From an uncultured Oscillospiraceae bacterium (GTDB taxonomy: Bacteria > Bacillota > Clostridia > Oscillospirales > Oscillospiraceae), in contig CAAFPE010000102.1 of the NCBI GenBank assembly GCA_900764755.1, forward strand, positions 12,614 to 76,613: a stretch of DNA of 64,000 bases. The letters are read 5' to 3'. Of this stretch, positions 8,764 through 17,150 are shown piece after piece. The notes under the pieces were generated by a model. It had not been told where the DNA came from and did not search any database. It saw only the letters and a program-made list of their open reading frames with translations. The translations under genes were made by a program, and so were the position numbers. Within the stretch, counting starts at the first letter, position 1. Each line of letters starts with the position of its first letter.

Positions 8764-8799
8764 ATGCTGCGTCATTTTGATTCGGTGTCTGTGCGCTGA
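8764..8799 (+). CDS. 11-residue leader peptide upstream of the RNHCP gene
   Basis: The short frame MLRHFDSVSVR followed by TGA has its own strong AGAAGGAGA site eight bases upstream of ATG 8764. It is followed directly by complementary sequences that include an anti-Shine-Dalgarno element (see the attenuator entry). The combination of a good RBS, a very short frame and downstream alternative pairings is the architecture of a regulatory leader peptide. It is not similar to any leader I know. Confidence 0.6.
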   Translation: MLRHFDSVSVR

Positions 8800-8863
8800 C
8801 CGGGAGGCCTGCGCAGTGACAGACGCGGAACCTCCCGAAAGACGAACAGACTTTTAGGAGGAG
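8787..8863 (+). promoter_or_regulatory. Candidate translational attenuator of the RNHCP gene
   Basis: Three mutually exclusive pairings are visible. GGGAGG (8802-8807, right after the leader stop) pairs with CCTCCC (8831-8836). The same CCTCCC can pair with the Shine-Dalgarno AGGAGG (8856-8861) of the gene at 8871. GTCTGT inside the last leader codons (8787-8792) can pair with ACAGAC (about 8818-8823). A ribosome held at the leader end would cover 8802-8807 and free CCTCCC to mask the SD. The base-pair complementarity is seen; the switching mechanism is inferred by analogy with erm-type leaders. Confidence 0.45.
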
Positions 8864-8870
8864 TAATCCC

Positions 8871-9305
8871 ATGAACCGGGAAAATAAGAGAAAATCGTTT
8901 GAAAAAGGATACTACAAAACCCATCCCTGCCGGGACGCCTTCACCTGCCGCGTGTGCGGACGGCTGGTGGTCCCGGAGGCCGCCGGCAGCGATCACCGCA
9001 ACCATTGTCCCAACTGCCTGTCCAGCCTCCATGTGGATGAGGAGCCGGGCGACCGCGCCTCCGACTGCGGGGGCGTCATGGAGCCCATCGGCGTGTGGGT
9101 GCGCCGGGGCGGTGAGTGGGCCGTCATACATCGGTGCCGCCGGTGCGGCAAGCTTAGTTCCAACCGGACCGCGGCGGATGACAACCCTATGAAGCTGATG
9201 TCGGTGGCCCTCCGGCCGCTGGCTCAGCCGCCCTTCCCTCTGGAGCATATCCAGCGGCTTGCTGACCTGATGGGCGGAAGCGGCAGTATGGGCGGAGCGG
9301 ATTGA
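8871..9305 (+). CDS. RNHCP-domain zinc-ribbon protein
   Basis: 144 residues. The family-defining RNHCPNC motif is present at residues 43-49, preceded by FTCRVCG (C26/C29) and followed by a second C-x-x-C (CRRCGK near residue 98), so the protein probably binds zinc in a ribbon. This family is small, cytosolic and uncharacterised; the middle of the protein (GGVMEPIGVWVRR, WAVIHRCRRCGKL) resembles ribosomal-protein-like zinc ribbons. RBS AGGAGGAG is at 8856-8863. It is preceded by a leader peptide and possible attenuator, which suggests a role linked to translation stress (inference). Confidence 0.8.
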   Translation: MNRENKRKSFEKGYYKTHPCRDAFTCRVCGRLVVPEAAGSDHRNHCPNCLSSLHVDEEPGDRASDCGGVMEPIGVWVRRGGEWAVIHRCRRCGKLSSNRTAADDNPMKLMSVALRPLAQPPFPLEHIQRLADLMGGSGSMGGAD

Positions 9306-9318
9306 ACCTTTTTCCTCT

Positions 9319-9350
9319 GGGCGCGCCTGTGGATGATATAGGCGCGCCCC
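9319..9350 (+). terminator. Hairpin after the RNHCP gene
   Basis: GGGCGCGCCT and AGGCGCGCCC form a perfect 10-bp stem with an 11-nt loop starting 14 bp after the stop codon. The following tract is only weakly T-rich (CTCTGTTT), so termination efficiency is uncertain. Confidence 0.6.
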
Positions 9351-9455
9351 TCTGTTTGAGAGGGAGATGCGGCAAAAATTGAACGCCATACACTTGCCAA
9401 GATGGGGCAAGTCTTTTATAATAAACTATCATTCTGCGGACTGGAGAAAAAACCT

Positions 9456-10214
9456 ATGAAATTCATATCTTGGAATGTGAATGGCCTGCGGGCCTGCTTG
9501 AAGAAGGGGTTTTTGGAGTTTTATCAGCGGGAGCGCCCCGATTTCTGCTGCCTCCAGGAGACCAAAATGGAACAGGGGCAGGCGGATGTGGAGCTGGGCG
9601 AGGGGGTCCTGGAGTATTGGAACTCTGCGGAGAAGAAGGGATACTCCGGTACTGCGGTGTTCACCCCTCATACCCCCATTGCCGCGGCCTATGGTATGGA
9701 TCTGGACAAGCACGACCACGAGGGGCGGCTCATCACCCTGGAGTATGAGTCCTTTTACCTGGTCTGCTGCTACACCCCAAATTCCCAGGATGGGCTGAAG
9801 CGTCTGGACTACCGTATGGAGTGGGAGGATGACCTGCGGGAATACCTCATGTCCCTGGACCGGAGCAAACCGGTGATCTACTGCGGCGATCTGAACGTGG
9901 CCCACCACGAGATCGACCTGAAAAATCCAAAGACCAACCGGAACAATGCCGGCTTCAGCGACCAGGAGCGGGAAAAAATGACCGCTCTGCTTTCCTCCGG
10001 GTTTACTGATTCCTTCCGCTATCTCTACCCGGACGTCACGGGAGCCTACTCCTGGTGGTCCTACCGGTTCAACGCACGGAAGAACAATGCGGGGTGGCGC
10101 ATTGACTACTTCATTGTCTCGGACCGGCTGCGGGAGAAGATCCGGCGGGCGGAGATCCTTACAACGGTAGAGGGCAGCGACCATTGCCCTGTTCTGCTGG
10201 AACTGGACATCTGA
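9456..10214 (+). CDS. xth: Exodeoxyribonuclease III / AP endonuclease
   Basis: 252 residues from ATG 9456; the upstream in-frame codons are not family-like. It belongs to the ExoA/Xth EEP family, which cleaves abasic sites and degrades 3' ends in base excision repair. Motifs in order: ISWNVNGLRA (3-12), CLQETK, GDLNVAHHEIDL with the metal and proton-transfer residues, a long NNAGFSDQERE to YSWWSYRF stretch, WRIDYF, and the C-terminal SDHCPV. Single gene, spaced by about 60 bp from the Nim-like gene downstream. Confidence 0.95.
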   Translation: MKFISWNVNGLRACLKKGFLEFYQRERPDFCCLQETKMEQGQADVELGEGVLEYWNSAEKKGYSGTAVFTPHTPIAAAYGMDLDKHDHEGRLITLEYESFYLVCCYTPNSQDGLKRLDYRMEWEDDLREYLMSLDRSKPVIYCGDLNVAHHEIDLKNPKTNRNNAGFSDQEREKMTALLSSGFTDSFRYLYPDVTGAYSWWSYRFNARKNNAGWRIDYFIVSDRLREKIRRAEILTTVEGSDHCPVLLELDI

Positions 10215-10277
10215 GCCCACTGGGGACCCCATGTGAGCCCAGACGGCGGGACGGGAAAGAAAAAGGAGGCTTTGTTC

Positions 10278-10751
10278 ATGCGTAGAGCGGACAAGGGAGT
10301 CAAGGATCTGGAACAGCTGGAGGAGATCCTGCGGGCGTGCACCGCAGTGCGGATCGGAGCCCAGGATGAACAGGGGATGTTCATTGTTCCCATGAACTAC
10401 GGCTACGCCCTGGAGGGGGAGGAACTGACCCTGTTCGTCCACTCCGCGCCGGAGGGGCGGAAGGTGTCCGCCTTCCGGTCGGGCGGGGAGGCGGCCTTTG
10501 AGATGGACTGCGGCCATGCTCTGCGCCCTGCGGCCACCGCCTGCAGACACAGCTTTACCTACCGCAGCATCATGGGCAGCGGGACCATCCGGGAACTCAC
10601 AGACCTGGAGAAGAAGCGGACGGCCCTCAACGCCATCATGGTCCACATGACCGGACGGGAGTGGGAACTGCCGGCGGAGCAGGTGGACCGGACCGCTGTG
10701 TTTGCCCTCCGGGCGGCAGAGTGGACCGGAAAGAGCAATCAGGACGGCTGA
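10278..10751 (+). CDS. Pyridoxamine 5'-phosphate oxidase-like / Nim-type flavoprotein
   Basis: 157 residues from ATG 10278 with AAAGGAGG upstream. Features of the Nim/PNPOx-like split barrel: an N-terminal helix (DLEQLEEILRACTAVRIG), the strand pair FIVPMNYGYALEGEELTLFVHSA, GRKVSAFR, the middle RHSFTYRSIMGSGTIREL, and the C-terminal FALRAAEWTGK. Members bind FMN and some reduce nitroimidazoles, but most chromosomal copies are of unknown substrate. 33 bp separate it from the gamma-glutamyltransferase gene, so the two may be cotranscribed. Confidence 0.85.
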   Translation: MRRADKGVKDLEQLEEILRACTAVRIGAQDEQGMFIVPMNYGYALEGEELTLFVHSAPEGRKVSAFRSGGEAAFEMDCGHALRPAATACRHSFTYRSIMGSGTIRELTDLEKKRTALNAIMVHMTGREWELPAEQVDRTAVFALRAAEWTGKSNQDG

Positions 10752-10784
10752 TGAGGGCCGGACATTCAGAGAGGAGAGAGAGAA

Positions 10785-12413
10785 ATGCCGGAGTTTGATC
10801 CTAGAAGCTATACCTACCCCTCCAGGCGGAATGTGGTGTACGCCCGAAAGGCCATGGCCTGTACCTCCATTCCCCAGGGGGCCCAGATCGGGCTGGATGT
10901 GATGAAGGCCGGGGGGAACGCGATGGATGCGGCGGTGGCCATGGCGGCGGCCATGCCGCTGCTGGAGCCCACCAGCAACGGTTTGGGCTCTGACTGCTTT
11001 GCCCTGGTGTGGGTGGAAGCGGAGAAGAAGCTCTACGGCCTGAATGCCAGCGGCGTGGCCCCGGCGGCCCTGTCCGCAGCCATGGTGCGGGAGATGGGGC
11101 ACCAGGCGATGCCCAAGGCCGGGTGGATCCCCACCATGGTGCCCGGCGCCCCGGCGGGATGGGCGGAACTGAACCGCCGCTTCGGGACCAAGCCCCTGGC
11201 CCAGCTGTTTGCCCCGGCCATCTCCGCCGCCCGGGAGGGCGTCCCCGTCCAGGTAAACCTGGAGCCCATGTGGGAAGCGGACGCCCGGCGGATCGCCTCC
11301 GCCATGGAGCAGGACCCCGCCCCCCACGCCTACTGGTGGGAGCGGTTTATGAAGCCGGATGGCACGCCCTATCGGGCGGGGGACGTTTTTCGCTGGGAGG
11401 AATATGCCCAGACCCTGGAGGAACTGGCGGCCACCGAATGTGGGAGCTACTACCGCGGCCCCCTGATGGAAAAAATCGTGTCCTTCAGCCGGGCCACCGG
11501 CGGTTACTTCTGTGAGGACGATTTCCGGAACTACAAGCCGGAGTGGGTGGAACCCATCTCCACAGACTATAAGGGGTACACCGTCTGCGAGATCCCCCCC
11601 AACGGACACGGGATCACGGTGCTCATGGCCCTGAACCTGCTGAAGGGGCTGGAACTGTCCGGCCAGAAGGACTGCGCCGACACCTATCACAAGATCCTGG
11701 AGTCTATCAAGCTGGCCTTTGCGGACACCAGGACCTATGTGGCGGACCCCCGGTATATGAGGACACGGGTGGAGGATCTGTTGTCGGAGAAGTACGCCGC
11801 CCGGCGCAGGGCGCTGATCTCAGAGCAGGCGCTGACACCCGAGGCGGGGGATCCCTCCTGCGGCGGCACCATCTACCTGTGCACCGCCGACCCCCAGGGG
11901 AACATGGTGTCCTTCATTCAGAGCAACTACACCACCTTCGGCGCGGGGGTGGCCATCCCCGGGACCGGCATCTCCCTCCAGAACCGGGGGGCCAACTTCT
12001 CTCTGGACGAGGGAAGCGACAACTGCCTGGCCGGGGGTAAGCGGTCCTATCACACCATCATCCCCGGGTTCCTGATGCGGGACGGGGAGGCGGTGGGGCC
12101 CTTCGGCGTGATGGGGGCCTTTATGCAGCCCCAGGGCCATGTTCTGGTGGTGGTGAACACGGTGGACTACCACATGAATCCTCAGGAGGCTCTGGACGCG
12201 CCCCGGATTCAGTGGACCGGAGGGAAGCACATCCAGCTGGAGCGGGAGGTCCCCGCCCACATCGCCCAGGACCTGGCCCGCCGGGGCCATGAGGTGGAGA
12301 TCGTCAACTCCAACCTGCACATGGGCCGGGGGCAGATTATTTGGAAAACGGAGAACGGCTTGTACATCGGGGGCACGGAGCCACGCTGTGACGGAACAGT
12401 GGCGGCCTGGTGA
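10785..12413 (+). CDS. Gamma-glutamyltransferase family protein (YwrD-type)
   Basis: 542 residues with no signal peptide, unlike periplasmic or secreted GGT, so it is probably cytosolic and YwrD-like. These are Ntn hydrolases that self-cleave before a threonine, giving large and small subunits. The expected cleavage site is at T362 in CGGTIYLCTAD; the usual second Thr-His is Ile-Tyr here, as in YwrD-type relatives. Other landmarks are MKAGGNAMDAAVAMAA near the start, GLGSDCFALVW, the NRGANFSLD loop and the GPFGVMGAFMQPQGHVLVV glycine-rich region. Likely acts on gamma-glutamyl amides; true substrate unknown. Confidence 0.85.
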   Translation: MPEFDPRSYTYPSRRNVVYARKAMACTSIPQGAQIGLDVMKAGGNAMDAAVAMAAAMPLLEPTSNGLGSDCFALVWVEAEKKLYGLNASGVAPAALSAAMVREMGHQAMPKAGWIPTMVPGAPAGWAELNRRFGTKPLAQLFAPAISAAREGVPVQVNLEPMWEADARRIASAMEQDPAPHAYWWERFMKPDGTPYRAGDVFRWEEYAQTLEELAATECGSYYRGPLMEKIVSFSRATGGYFCEDDFRNYKPEWVEPISTDYKGYTVCEIPPNGHGITVLMALNLLKGLELSGQKDCADTYHKILESIKLAFADTRTYVADPRYMRTRVEDLLSEKYAARRRALISEQALTPEAGDPSCGGTIYLCTADPQGNMVSFIQSNYTTFGAGVAIPGTGISLQNRGANFSLDEGSDNCLAGGKRSYHTIIPGFLMRDGEAVGPFGVMGAFMQPQGHVLVVVNTVDYHMNPQEALDAPRIQWTGGKHIQLEREVPAHIAQDLARRGHEVEIVNSNLHMGRGQIIWKTENGLYIGGTEPRCDGTVAAW

Positions 12414-12517
12414 GGATGTCCTTTGCCTGATACGGGGCCGCCTCGTCCCCCCGGAGGAAGGCTTTTGACGACAGTGAAGCTGTATCACGAAATTACTCTA
12501 GAAAGAAGGTATATCCC

Positions 12518-13387
12518 ATGAAAATTGCAGAACTGTTTGGGAAGGGCAGGACCGTCTTTTCCTGCGAGGTATTTCCGCCCAAGAAAACCAGCCCGGTGGA
12601 CAGCATTTATAAGACGCTGGACGGTCTGAAGGACATCCAGCCCGACTTCATCAGCGTCACCTACGGTGCGGGAGGCTCCAGCGCGGTGAACCAGTCCACC
12701 CAGGAGATCGCCTCCATTATCCAGAACCAGTACCACATCACCGCCATGGCCCACCTGACCTGTGTGGCCTGCACCCGGGGGGAGGCCGCTGAGCTGCTTG
12801 CCGGACTGAAGCGGAATGGGGTGGAGAACGTGCTGGCCCTGCGGGGCGACCGGAATCCCAATTTCCCGCCCAAGACAGATTTTCTCCATGCCGATGAGCT
12901 GGTCTCCTTCATCCACCGACGGGGGGACTTCGGCGTGTCCGGGGCCTGCTATCCCGAGGGGCACCCCGAGAGCCCGGACATGATCCACGACATCCGCTAT
13001 TTGAAGCAGAAGGTGGACGCCGGGGCCCAGCATCTGGTGAGCCAGCTGTTTTTTGACAACGACGACTTCTATCGCTTTGTGGAGCGGTGCCGCATCGCCG
13101 GCATCAACGTGCCCATCGAGGCGGGCATCATGCCGGTGCTGAACAAGGGCTCCATCGAGCGGATGGTGTCCATGTGCGGCGCCTCCCTGCCCCGGAAGCT
13201 GACCCGCATCCTGGCCCGGTACGGCGACCATCCCCAGGCCATGCGGGAGGCGGGGATAGCCTATGCCATCGACCAGATCGCCGACCTGATCGCCTCCGGG
13301 GTGGACGGGGTCCATCTGTACACCATGAACAACCCCGCCGTGGCCCGGCAGATCAGCGACAGCGTCGCCTCCATCCGGACCGTCTGA
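12518..13387 (+). CDS. metF: 5,10-methylenetetrahydrofolate reductase
   Basis: 289 residues, the normal bacterial MetF length, with RBS GAAAGAAGG. The FAD-dependent TIM barrel reduces methylene-THF to methyl-THF, which MetH uses. Motifs: FSCEVFPPK near the N-terminus (the catalytic Glu), ISVTYGAGGSS, MAHLTCV, ALRGDRNP, SGACYPEGHPES, and QLFFDNDDF. The downstream MetH-activation and metH genes follow in the same direction with 45 bp and an overlap, forming a methionine synthesis operon. The 104 bp upstream are too short for a recognisable SAM riboswitch and I see none. Confidence 0.95.
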   Translation: MKIAELFGKGRTVFSCEVFPPKKTSPVDSIYKTLDGLKDIQPDFISVTYGAGGSSAVNQSTQEIASIIQNQYHITAMAHLTCVACTRGEAAELLAGLKRNGVENVLALRGDRNPNFPPKTDFLHADELVSFIHRRGDFGVSGACYPEGHPESPDMIHDIRYLKQKVDAGAQHLVSQLFFDNDDFYRFVERCRIAGINVPIEAGIMPVLNKGSIERMVSMCGASLPRKLTRILARYGDHPQAMREAGIAYAIDQIADLIASGVDGVHLYTMNNPAVARQISDSVASIRTV

Positions 13388-13432
13388 GCCTGGCTGCCCG
13401 CCGGGCCATGAAACCGTGAACGCAGGAAAGGT

Positions 13433-14119
13433 GTGTTGCCCTTGCCCATTTCTTTGACTGACCTCCAGATCGACGAGGTCCTCCGCTATATGGGGACGCC
13501 CCCCGACCGGGCGGAGCCCGCCATACGCAAGCTGGCGGAGGAGTGTGCCCGGGAGCTGCTGGGTGTGGTGCGCCCCCGATGGGCGGCGCGGACCTTTGAG
13601 CTGACGCTGGAGGAGGTGGGCGTTCGTCTGTCCTCCGGCCTGCTTCTGCCGGGGGAGGACCTGAAGCGCCATTTGGCGGGGTGCCGCCGGGCTGTGCTAT
13701 TCTGCGCCACGCTGTCTGCCCAGGCGGACGCTCTCATCCGGCGGGCGGAGAGCGGGGATATGCTCCGGGCTCTGGCCCTGGACTGCTGTGCCACCGCCGC
13801 GGTGGAGCAGCTGTGCGACCAGATCGAGCTAGAGCTCCAGAGGCAGTTCCCTGGCTGCTTTTTCCCCTTTCGGTACAGCCCGGGGTACGGGGATCTGCCC
13901 CTTACCCTCCAGAGCAGCCTGCTGGCCCTGCTGGACGCCCCACGGCAGGTGGGGCTGTGCGCCAGTGCCAGCCATATCCTTACCCCGCGTAAGTCGGTGA
14001 CCGCCATTCTGGGGGTAGCCGACCACCCCATTCAAGCCTCTGTACGCAGCTGCCTGGGCTGTCCCGCCCACGACAGCTGCCAATATCGAAAGTCAGGTGG
14101 ACACTGTGGAATTTCTTGA
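13433..14119 (+). CDS. Stand-alone methionine synthase activation-domain protein
   Basis: 228 residues if it begins at GTG 13433; TTG 13436 or TTG 13442 fit the AGGAAAGG site better, so the start is uncertain. The core matches the MetH reactivation domain (Met_synt_B12): YSPGYGDLPL, followed by LLDAPRQVGLCAS, LTPRKSVTAILG and a C-terminal cysteine-rich tail (CLGCPAHDSC, which may hold a metal). In classical MetH this domain uses SAM and an electron donor to re-methylate oxidised cobalamin; here it is a separate gene overlapping metH, which lacks it. Confidence 0.85.
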   Translation: MLPLPISLTDLQIDEVLRYMGTPPDRAEPAIRKLAEECARELLGVVRPRWAARTFELTLEEVGVRLSSGLLLPGEDLKRHLAGCRRAVLFCATLSAQADALIRRAESGDMLRALALDCCATAAVEQLCDQIELELQRQFPGCFFPFRYSPGYGDLPLTLQSSLLALLDAPRQVGLCASASHILTPRKSVTAILGVADHPIQASVRSCLGCPAHDSCQYRKSGGHCGIS

Positions 14120-16496
14120 ACTATTAAAGACCGGCCGCCCCGTCCTGTTGGATGGCGGCATGGGCACCATGCTCCAGGCCAGAGGCCTGCCCGTGGGGGC
14201 GGCGCCGGAGACGGCTGCCCTGGAGCACCCGGAGTGGCTGCGGGAGATCCACAGCGCCTATCTGGACGCCGGATCCCAGATCGTTTATGCCAATACCTTC
14301 GGGGCCAACCGGGAGAAGCTGGTCCACTGCGGGCGGACGGTGGCAGAGGTGGTCCCCGCCGCCGTCGCTGCTGCCCGGGAGGCGGCCCGGGGCCGGGGGC
14401 TGGTGGCCCTGGACGTCGGGCCCATCGGGCAACTGCTGGAGCCCACCGGGACCCTGGAGTTTGAACAGGCGGTGGACATCTTTGCTGAGGTGGTGGAGGC
14501 TGGTGCGGCGGCGGGGGCCGACCTGATCGCCATTGAGACCATGACCGACCTTCAGGAGGCCCGGGCCGCCCTGCTGGCGGCCAGGGAGCACTCCAGCCTT
14601 CCGGTGCTGGTGACCATGACCTATGAGGCCACAGGGCGGACCTTTCTGGGCTGCTCCCCCGCCTGCGCCGCCCTGACCCTGGAGGGGCTTGGGGCGGACG
14701 CGATTGGTGTGAACTGCTCTCTGGGGCCCCGGGAGATGCCGCCCCTGGTGGAGGAGCTACTGAAGTGGACCACTCTGCCCATCGTCCTGAAACCCAATGC
14801 CGGACTGCCCCGCCCAGACGGCTCCGGCTATGACATCTCTCCGGAGGAATTTGCTCACAGCCTGGCTGCCCTGGCGGACCTGGGGGTGCAAGTATTCGGT
14901 GGCTGCTGCGGCACCACGCCGGAGTACATCGCTCTGCTGCGGCGGGAACTGGAGGGCCGGACGGTGTACCAGGTCCCCAGGGCGGTCCCAGCCGCCGTGT
15001 GCAGCGGTACCCAGGTGGTGCCCATCGACCGGGTGCGGGTCATCGGTGAGCGGATCAACCCCACGGGCAAGAAGCTGATGAAGGAGGCCCTGCGCCGGGG
15101 GGACGTGGACTATATGCTGGGCCAGGCCCTGGCCCAGACGGAGGCTGGGGCGGACATTCTGGATGTGAACGTGGGCCTGCCGGAGATCGACGAGGCGGAT
15201 ATGATGGTCCGCACGGTGAAGGCCCTCCAGGGGGTGACTGACGCCCCCCTCCAGCTGGACTCCACCGATCCAAAGGTACTGGAGCGGGCCCTGCGGGTCT
15301 ACTGCGGCAAGGCCATCGTCAACTCGGTCAACGGGGAGGAGGAGAGCCTGTCCGCCATCCTGCCCCTGGTGAAAAAGTACGGCGCGGCGGTGGTGGGCCT
15401 GACTCTGGATCAGGGAGGCATCCCCAAAAGCGCGCAGGCCCGGGTGGAGGTGGCCCGCCGCATCCTGGAGCGGGCGCTGGCCCTGGGCGTCCGCCGGGAG
15501 GATGTGTACATCGACTGTCTGACCCTCACCGTCTCTGCTGAGCAGGAGGGGGCGGCCCAGACGCTGACCGCCCTGCGCCGGGTGAAGGAGGAACTGGGGC
15601 TAAAGACCGTGCTGGGGGTGTCCAACATCTCCTTCGGCCTGCCCGCCCGGCCTCTGGTGAACCAGAATTTCCTCACCATGGCCATGGCGGTGGGGCTGGA
15701 CCTGCCCATCCTCAACCCCAATGTGGACACCATGATGGCGGCAGTGCGGTGCTATCACCTGCTGACCAACGTGGACCGGGATGCCCGGGAGTTTATTGCC
15801 GCCTATGGAAACGCCGCCGTGACCACCGCCATCTCCGGCGGAGGGGCCGCTCCGGCGGCCTCGGCCTCCGGCAGGGGCCGGAGCCTGGCTGAGGTGGTGG
15901 AGGCCGGGCTGAAGGGGGAGGCCGCCGCCGCTGCCCGTACTCTGCTGGAGACCCGAGAGCCCATGGATGTGGTGGATCACATCCTGATCCCCGCTCTGGA
16001 CAAGGTGGGGGCCGACTTTGAGCAGAACCGGGTCTTTCTGCCCCAGCTGATCCAGTCGGCAGGGGCTGCTCAGGCCGCCTTCGAGGTTATCCGGGAGAGC
16101 CTGTCCCAGCGGGACGGGGGCTCGGTCAGCCGGGGGAAGGTGGTGCTGGCCACCGTCAAGGGTGACATCCACGACATTGGCAAGAACATCGTCAAGGTTC
16201 TGCTGGAGAACTACGGCTATACCGTGGTGGACCTGGGGAAGGACGTGGACCCCGCCGCTGTGGTGGAGGCCGTCCGGCGGCACGGCGCGCCCCTGGTGGG
16301 CCTGTCCGCCCTGATGACCACCACTCTGAAAAGCATGGCGGAGACCATCGCCATGCTCCACGATGCAGGCCTGCCCTGTCAGATCATGGTGGGGGGTGCG
16401 GTGCTCACCCCGGACTACGCCCGGCAGATCCAGGCGGACTTCTACGCCCGGGACGCAAAGGAGAGCGTAGACATCGCCAAGCGGGTCATTGGATAA
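14097..16496 (+). CDS. metH: Cobalamin-dependent methionine synthase, three-domain form
   Basis: 799 residues from GTG 14097, overlapping the previous gene by 23 bp. Order: homocysteine-binding barrel (LLDGGMGTMLQ near 18, and the zinc ligands in GVNCSLGP and GGCCGTTPE), methyl-THF pterin-binding domain (VIGERINPTGKK, DVNVGLPE, LQLDSTDP, GNAAVTTA), cobalamin cap (from about 600) and B12-binding domain (GDIHDIGKNIV with the cobalt-ligating His, then VGLSALMTTT and GGAVLT). The fourth, activation domain is absent and supplied in trans by the gene upstream, the arrangement known in many Clostridia. Confidence 0.95.
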   Translation: MDTVEFLELLKTGRPVLLDGGMGTMLQARGLPVGAAPETAALEHPEWLREIHSAYLDAGSQIVYANTFGANREKLVHCGRTVAEVVPAAVAAAREAARGRGLVALDVGPIGQLLEPTGTLEFEQAVDIFAEVVEAGAAAGADLIAIETMTDLQEARAALLAAREHSSLPVLVTMTYEATGRTFLGCSPACAALTLEGLGADAIGVNCSLGPREMPPLVEELLKWTTLPIVLKPNAGLPRPDGSGYDISPEEFAHSLAALADLGVQVFGGCCGTTPEYIALLRRELEGRTVYQVPRAVPAAVCSGTQVVPIDRVRVIGERINPTGKKLMKEALRRGDVDYMLGQALAQTEAGADILDVNVGLPEIDEADMMVRTVKALQGVTDAPLQLDSTDPKVLERALRVYCGKAIVNSVNGEEESLSAILPLVKKYGAAVVGLTLDQGGIPKSAQARVEVARRILERALALGVRREDVYIDCLTLTVSAEQEGAAQTLTALRRVKEELGLKTVLGVSNISFGLPARPLVNQNFLTMAMAVGLDLPILNPNVDTMMAAVRCYHLLTNVDRDAREFIAAYGNAAVTTAISGGGAAPAASASGRGRSLAEVVEAGLKGEAAAAARTLLETREPMDVVDHILIPALDKVGADFEQNRVFLPQLIQSAGAAQAAFEVIRESLSQRDGGSVSRGKVVLATVKGDIHDIGKNIVKVLLENYGYTVVDLGKDVDPAAVVEAVRRHGAPLVGLSALMTTTLKSMAETIAMLHDAGLPCQIMVGGAVLTPDYARQIQADFYARDAKESVDIAKRVIG

Positions 16497-16500
16497 GCAT

Positions 16501-16543
16501 AAGCCTGTGGGCTGCCGGAGTTCCGGCGGCCCACAGGCCTTTT
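16501..16543 (+). terminator. Terminator between metH and dpaB
   Basis: A long stem, AAGCCTGTGGGC-TGCCGG with CCGGCGGCCCACAGGCCT, and a TTTT tail lies five bases after the metH stop. Convergent dpaB ends just beyond it, so it probably serves both directions. Confidence 0.8.
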
Positions 16544-16551
16544 CGCCCTGC

Positions 16552-17130
16552 TCAGCAGACGGTGAGCAAGGGCTGGAGCTGCCGCCCCTCCAGGGCGGCC
16601 TGGGCGGCGTCGGCCACCTGGGAGAAGTCGGCCACCAGAGAGGCGGGCTTCCGTACCGGGTCGTCCTGGCCGAAGGGGACGAAATAGATGTACCTGCGGT
16701 TGAGCAGGGCGCCCAGATTGGGGGCGGAGCCGGTCAGCCCATCGTTGGTGGAGGGGGCGAGGAGGAGGGGGCGGCCGTTGCGCAGGTGGGCCTTGGCCGC
16801 CATGGTGACGCTGGTGTCGGTGATGCCGGCGGCCAGCTTGCCCAGGGTGTTGCCCGTACAAGGGGCGATGATCAGCAGATCCAGCAGCTTCTGGGGACCG
16901 ATGGGCTCCGCCCCAGCGATGGTGGAGATGACCCGGTGGTCACAGATACGAGCCATCTCCCGCATCAGCTCGTGGGCACAGCCGAAGCGGGTGTCGGTGG
17001 CGGCGGTGCACTCTGAAACGATGGGGATCACACGGGCGAAGCGGGCCTTCACCTGCTCCAGCGCCTCCATGGCCCGGGCGTGGGTGCAGAAGGAGCCGCA
17101 GACCGCAAATCCAATGGTCTTGTTTTCCAA
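16552..17130 (-). CDS. dpaB: Dipicolinate synthase subunit B
   Basis: 192 residues of the flavoprotein-like DpaB/SpoVFB family, which with DpaA oxidises dihydroxy-tetrahydrodipicolinate to dipicolinic acid in the mother cell during sporulation. Motifs: the N-terminal IGFAVCGSFCTHA, VIPIVSECTAATDTRFG, LIIAPCTGNTLGKLAAGITDTSVTMA-type core and the loop PLLLAPSTNDGL. It follows dpaA by 20 bp with an AAGGAAGG site; the pair is a hallmark of endospore formers. Confidence 0.95.
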   Translation of the reverse strand: MENKTIGFAVCGSFCTHARAMEALEQVKARFARVIPIVSECTAATDTRFGCAHELMREMARICDHRVISTIAGAEPIGPQKLLDLLIIAPCTGNTLGKLAAGITDTSVTMAAKAHLRNGRPLLLAPSTNDGLTGSAPNLGALLNRRYIYFVPFGQDDPVRKPASLVADFSQVADAAQAALEGRQLQPLLTVC

Positions 17131-17150
17131 GAAAAACCTTCCTTTCCGCG

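Noticed and set aside
9429..11690. 753-codon minus-strand frame opposite xth, the Nim-like gene and the gamma-glutamyltransferase
   Set aside because: The plus strand holds three clear enzyme genes; the antisense frame has no recognisable motif.
12414..12517. Possible SAM riboswitch before metF
   Set aside because: Only 104 bp, without the conserved SAM-I core or a terminator.
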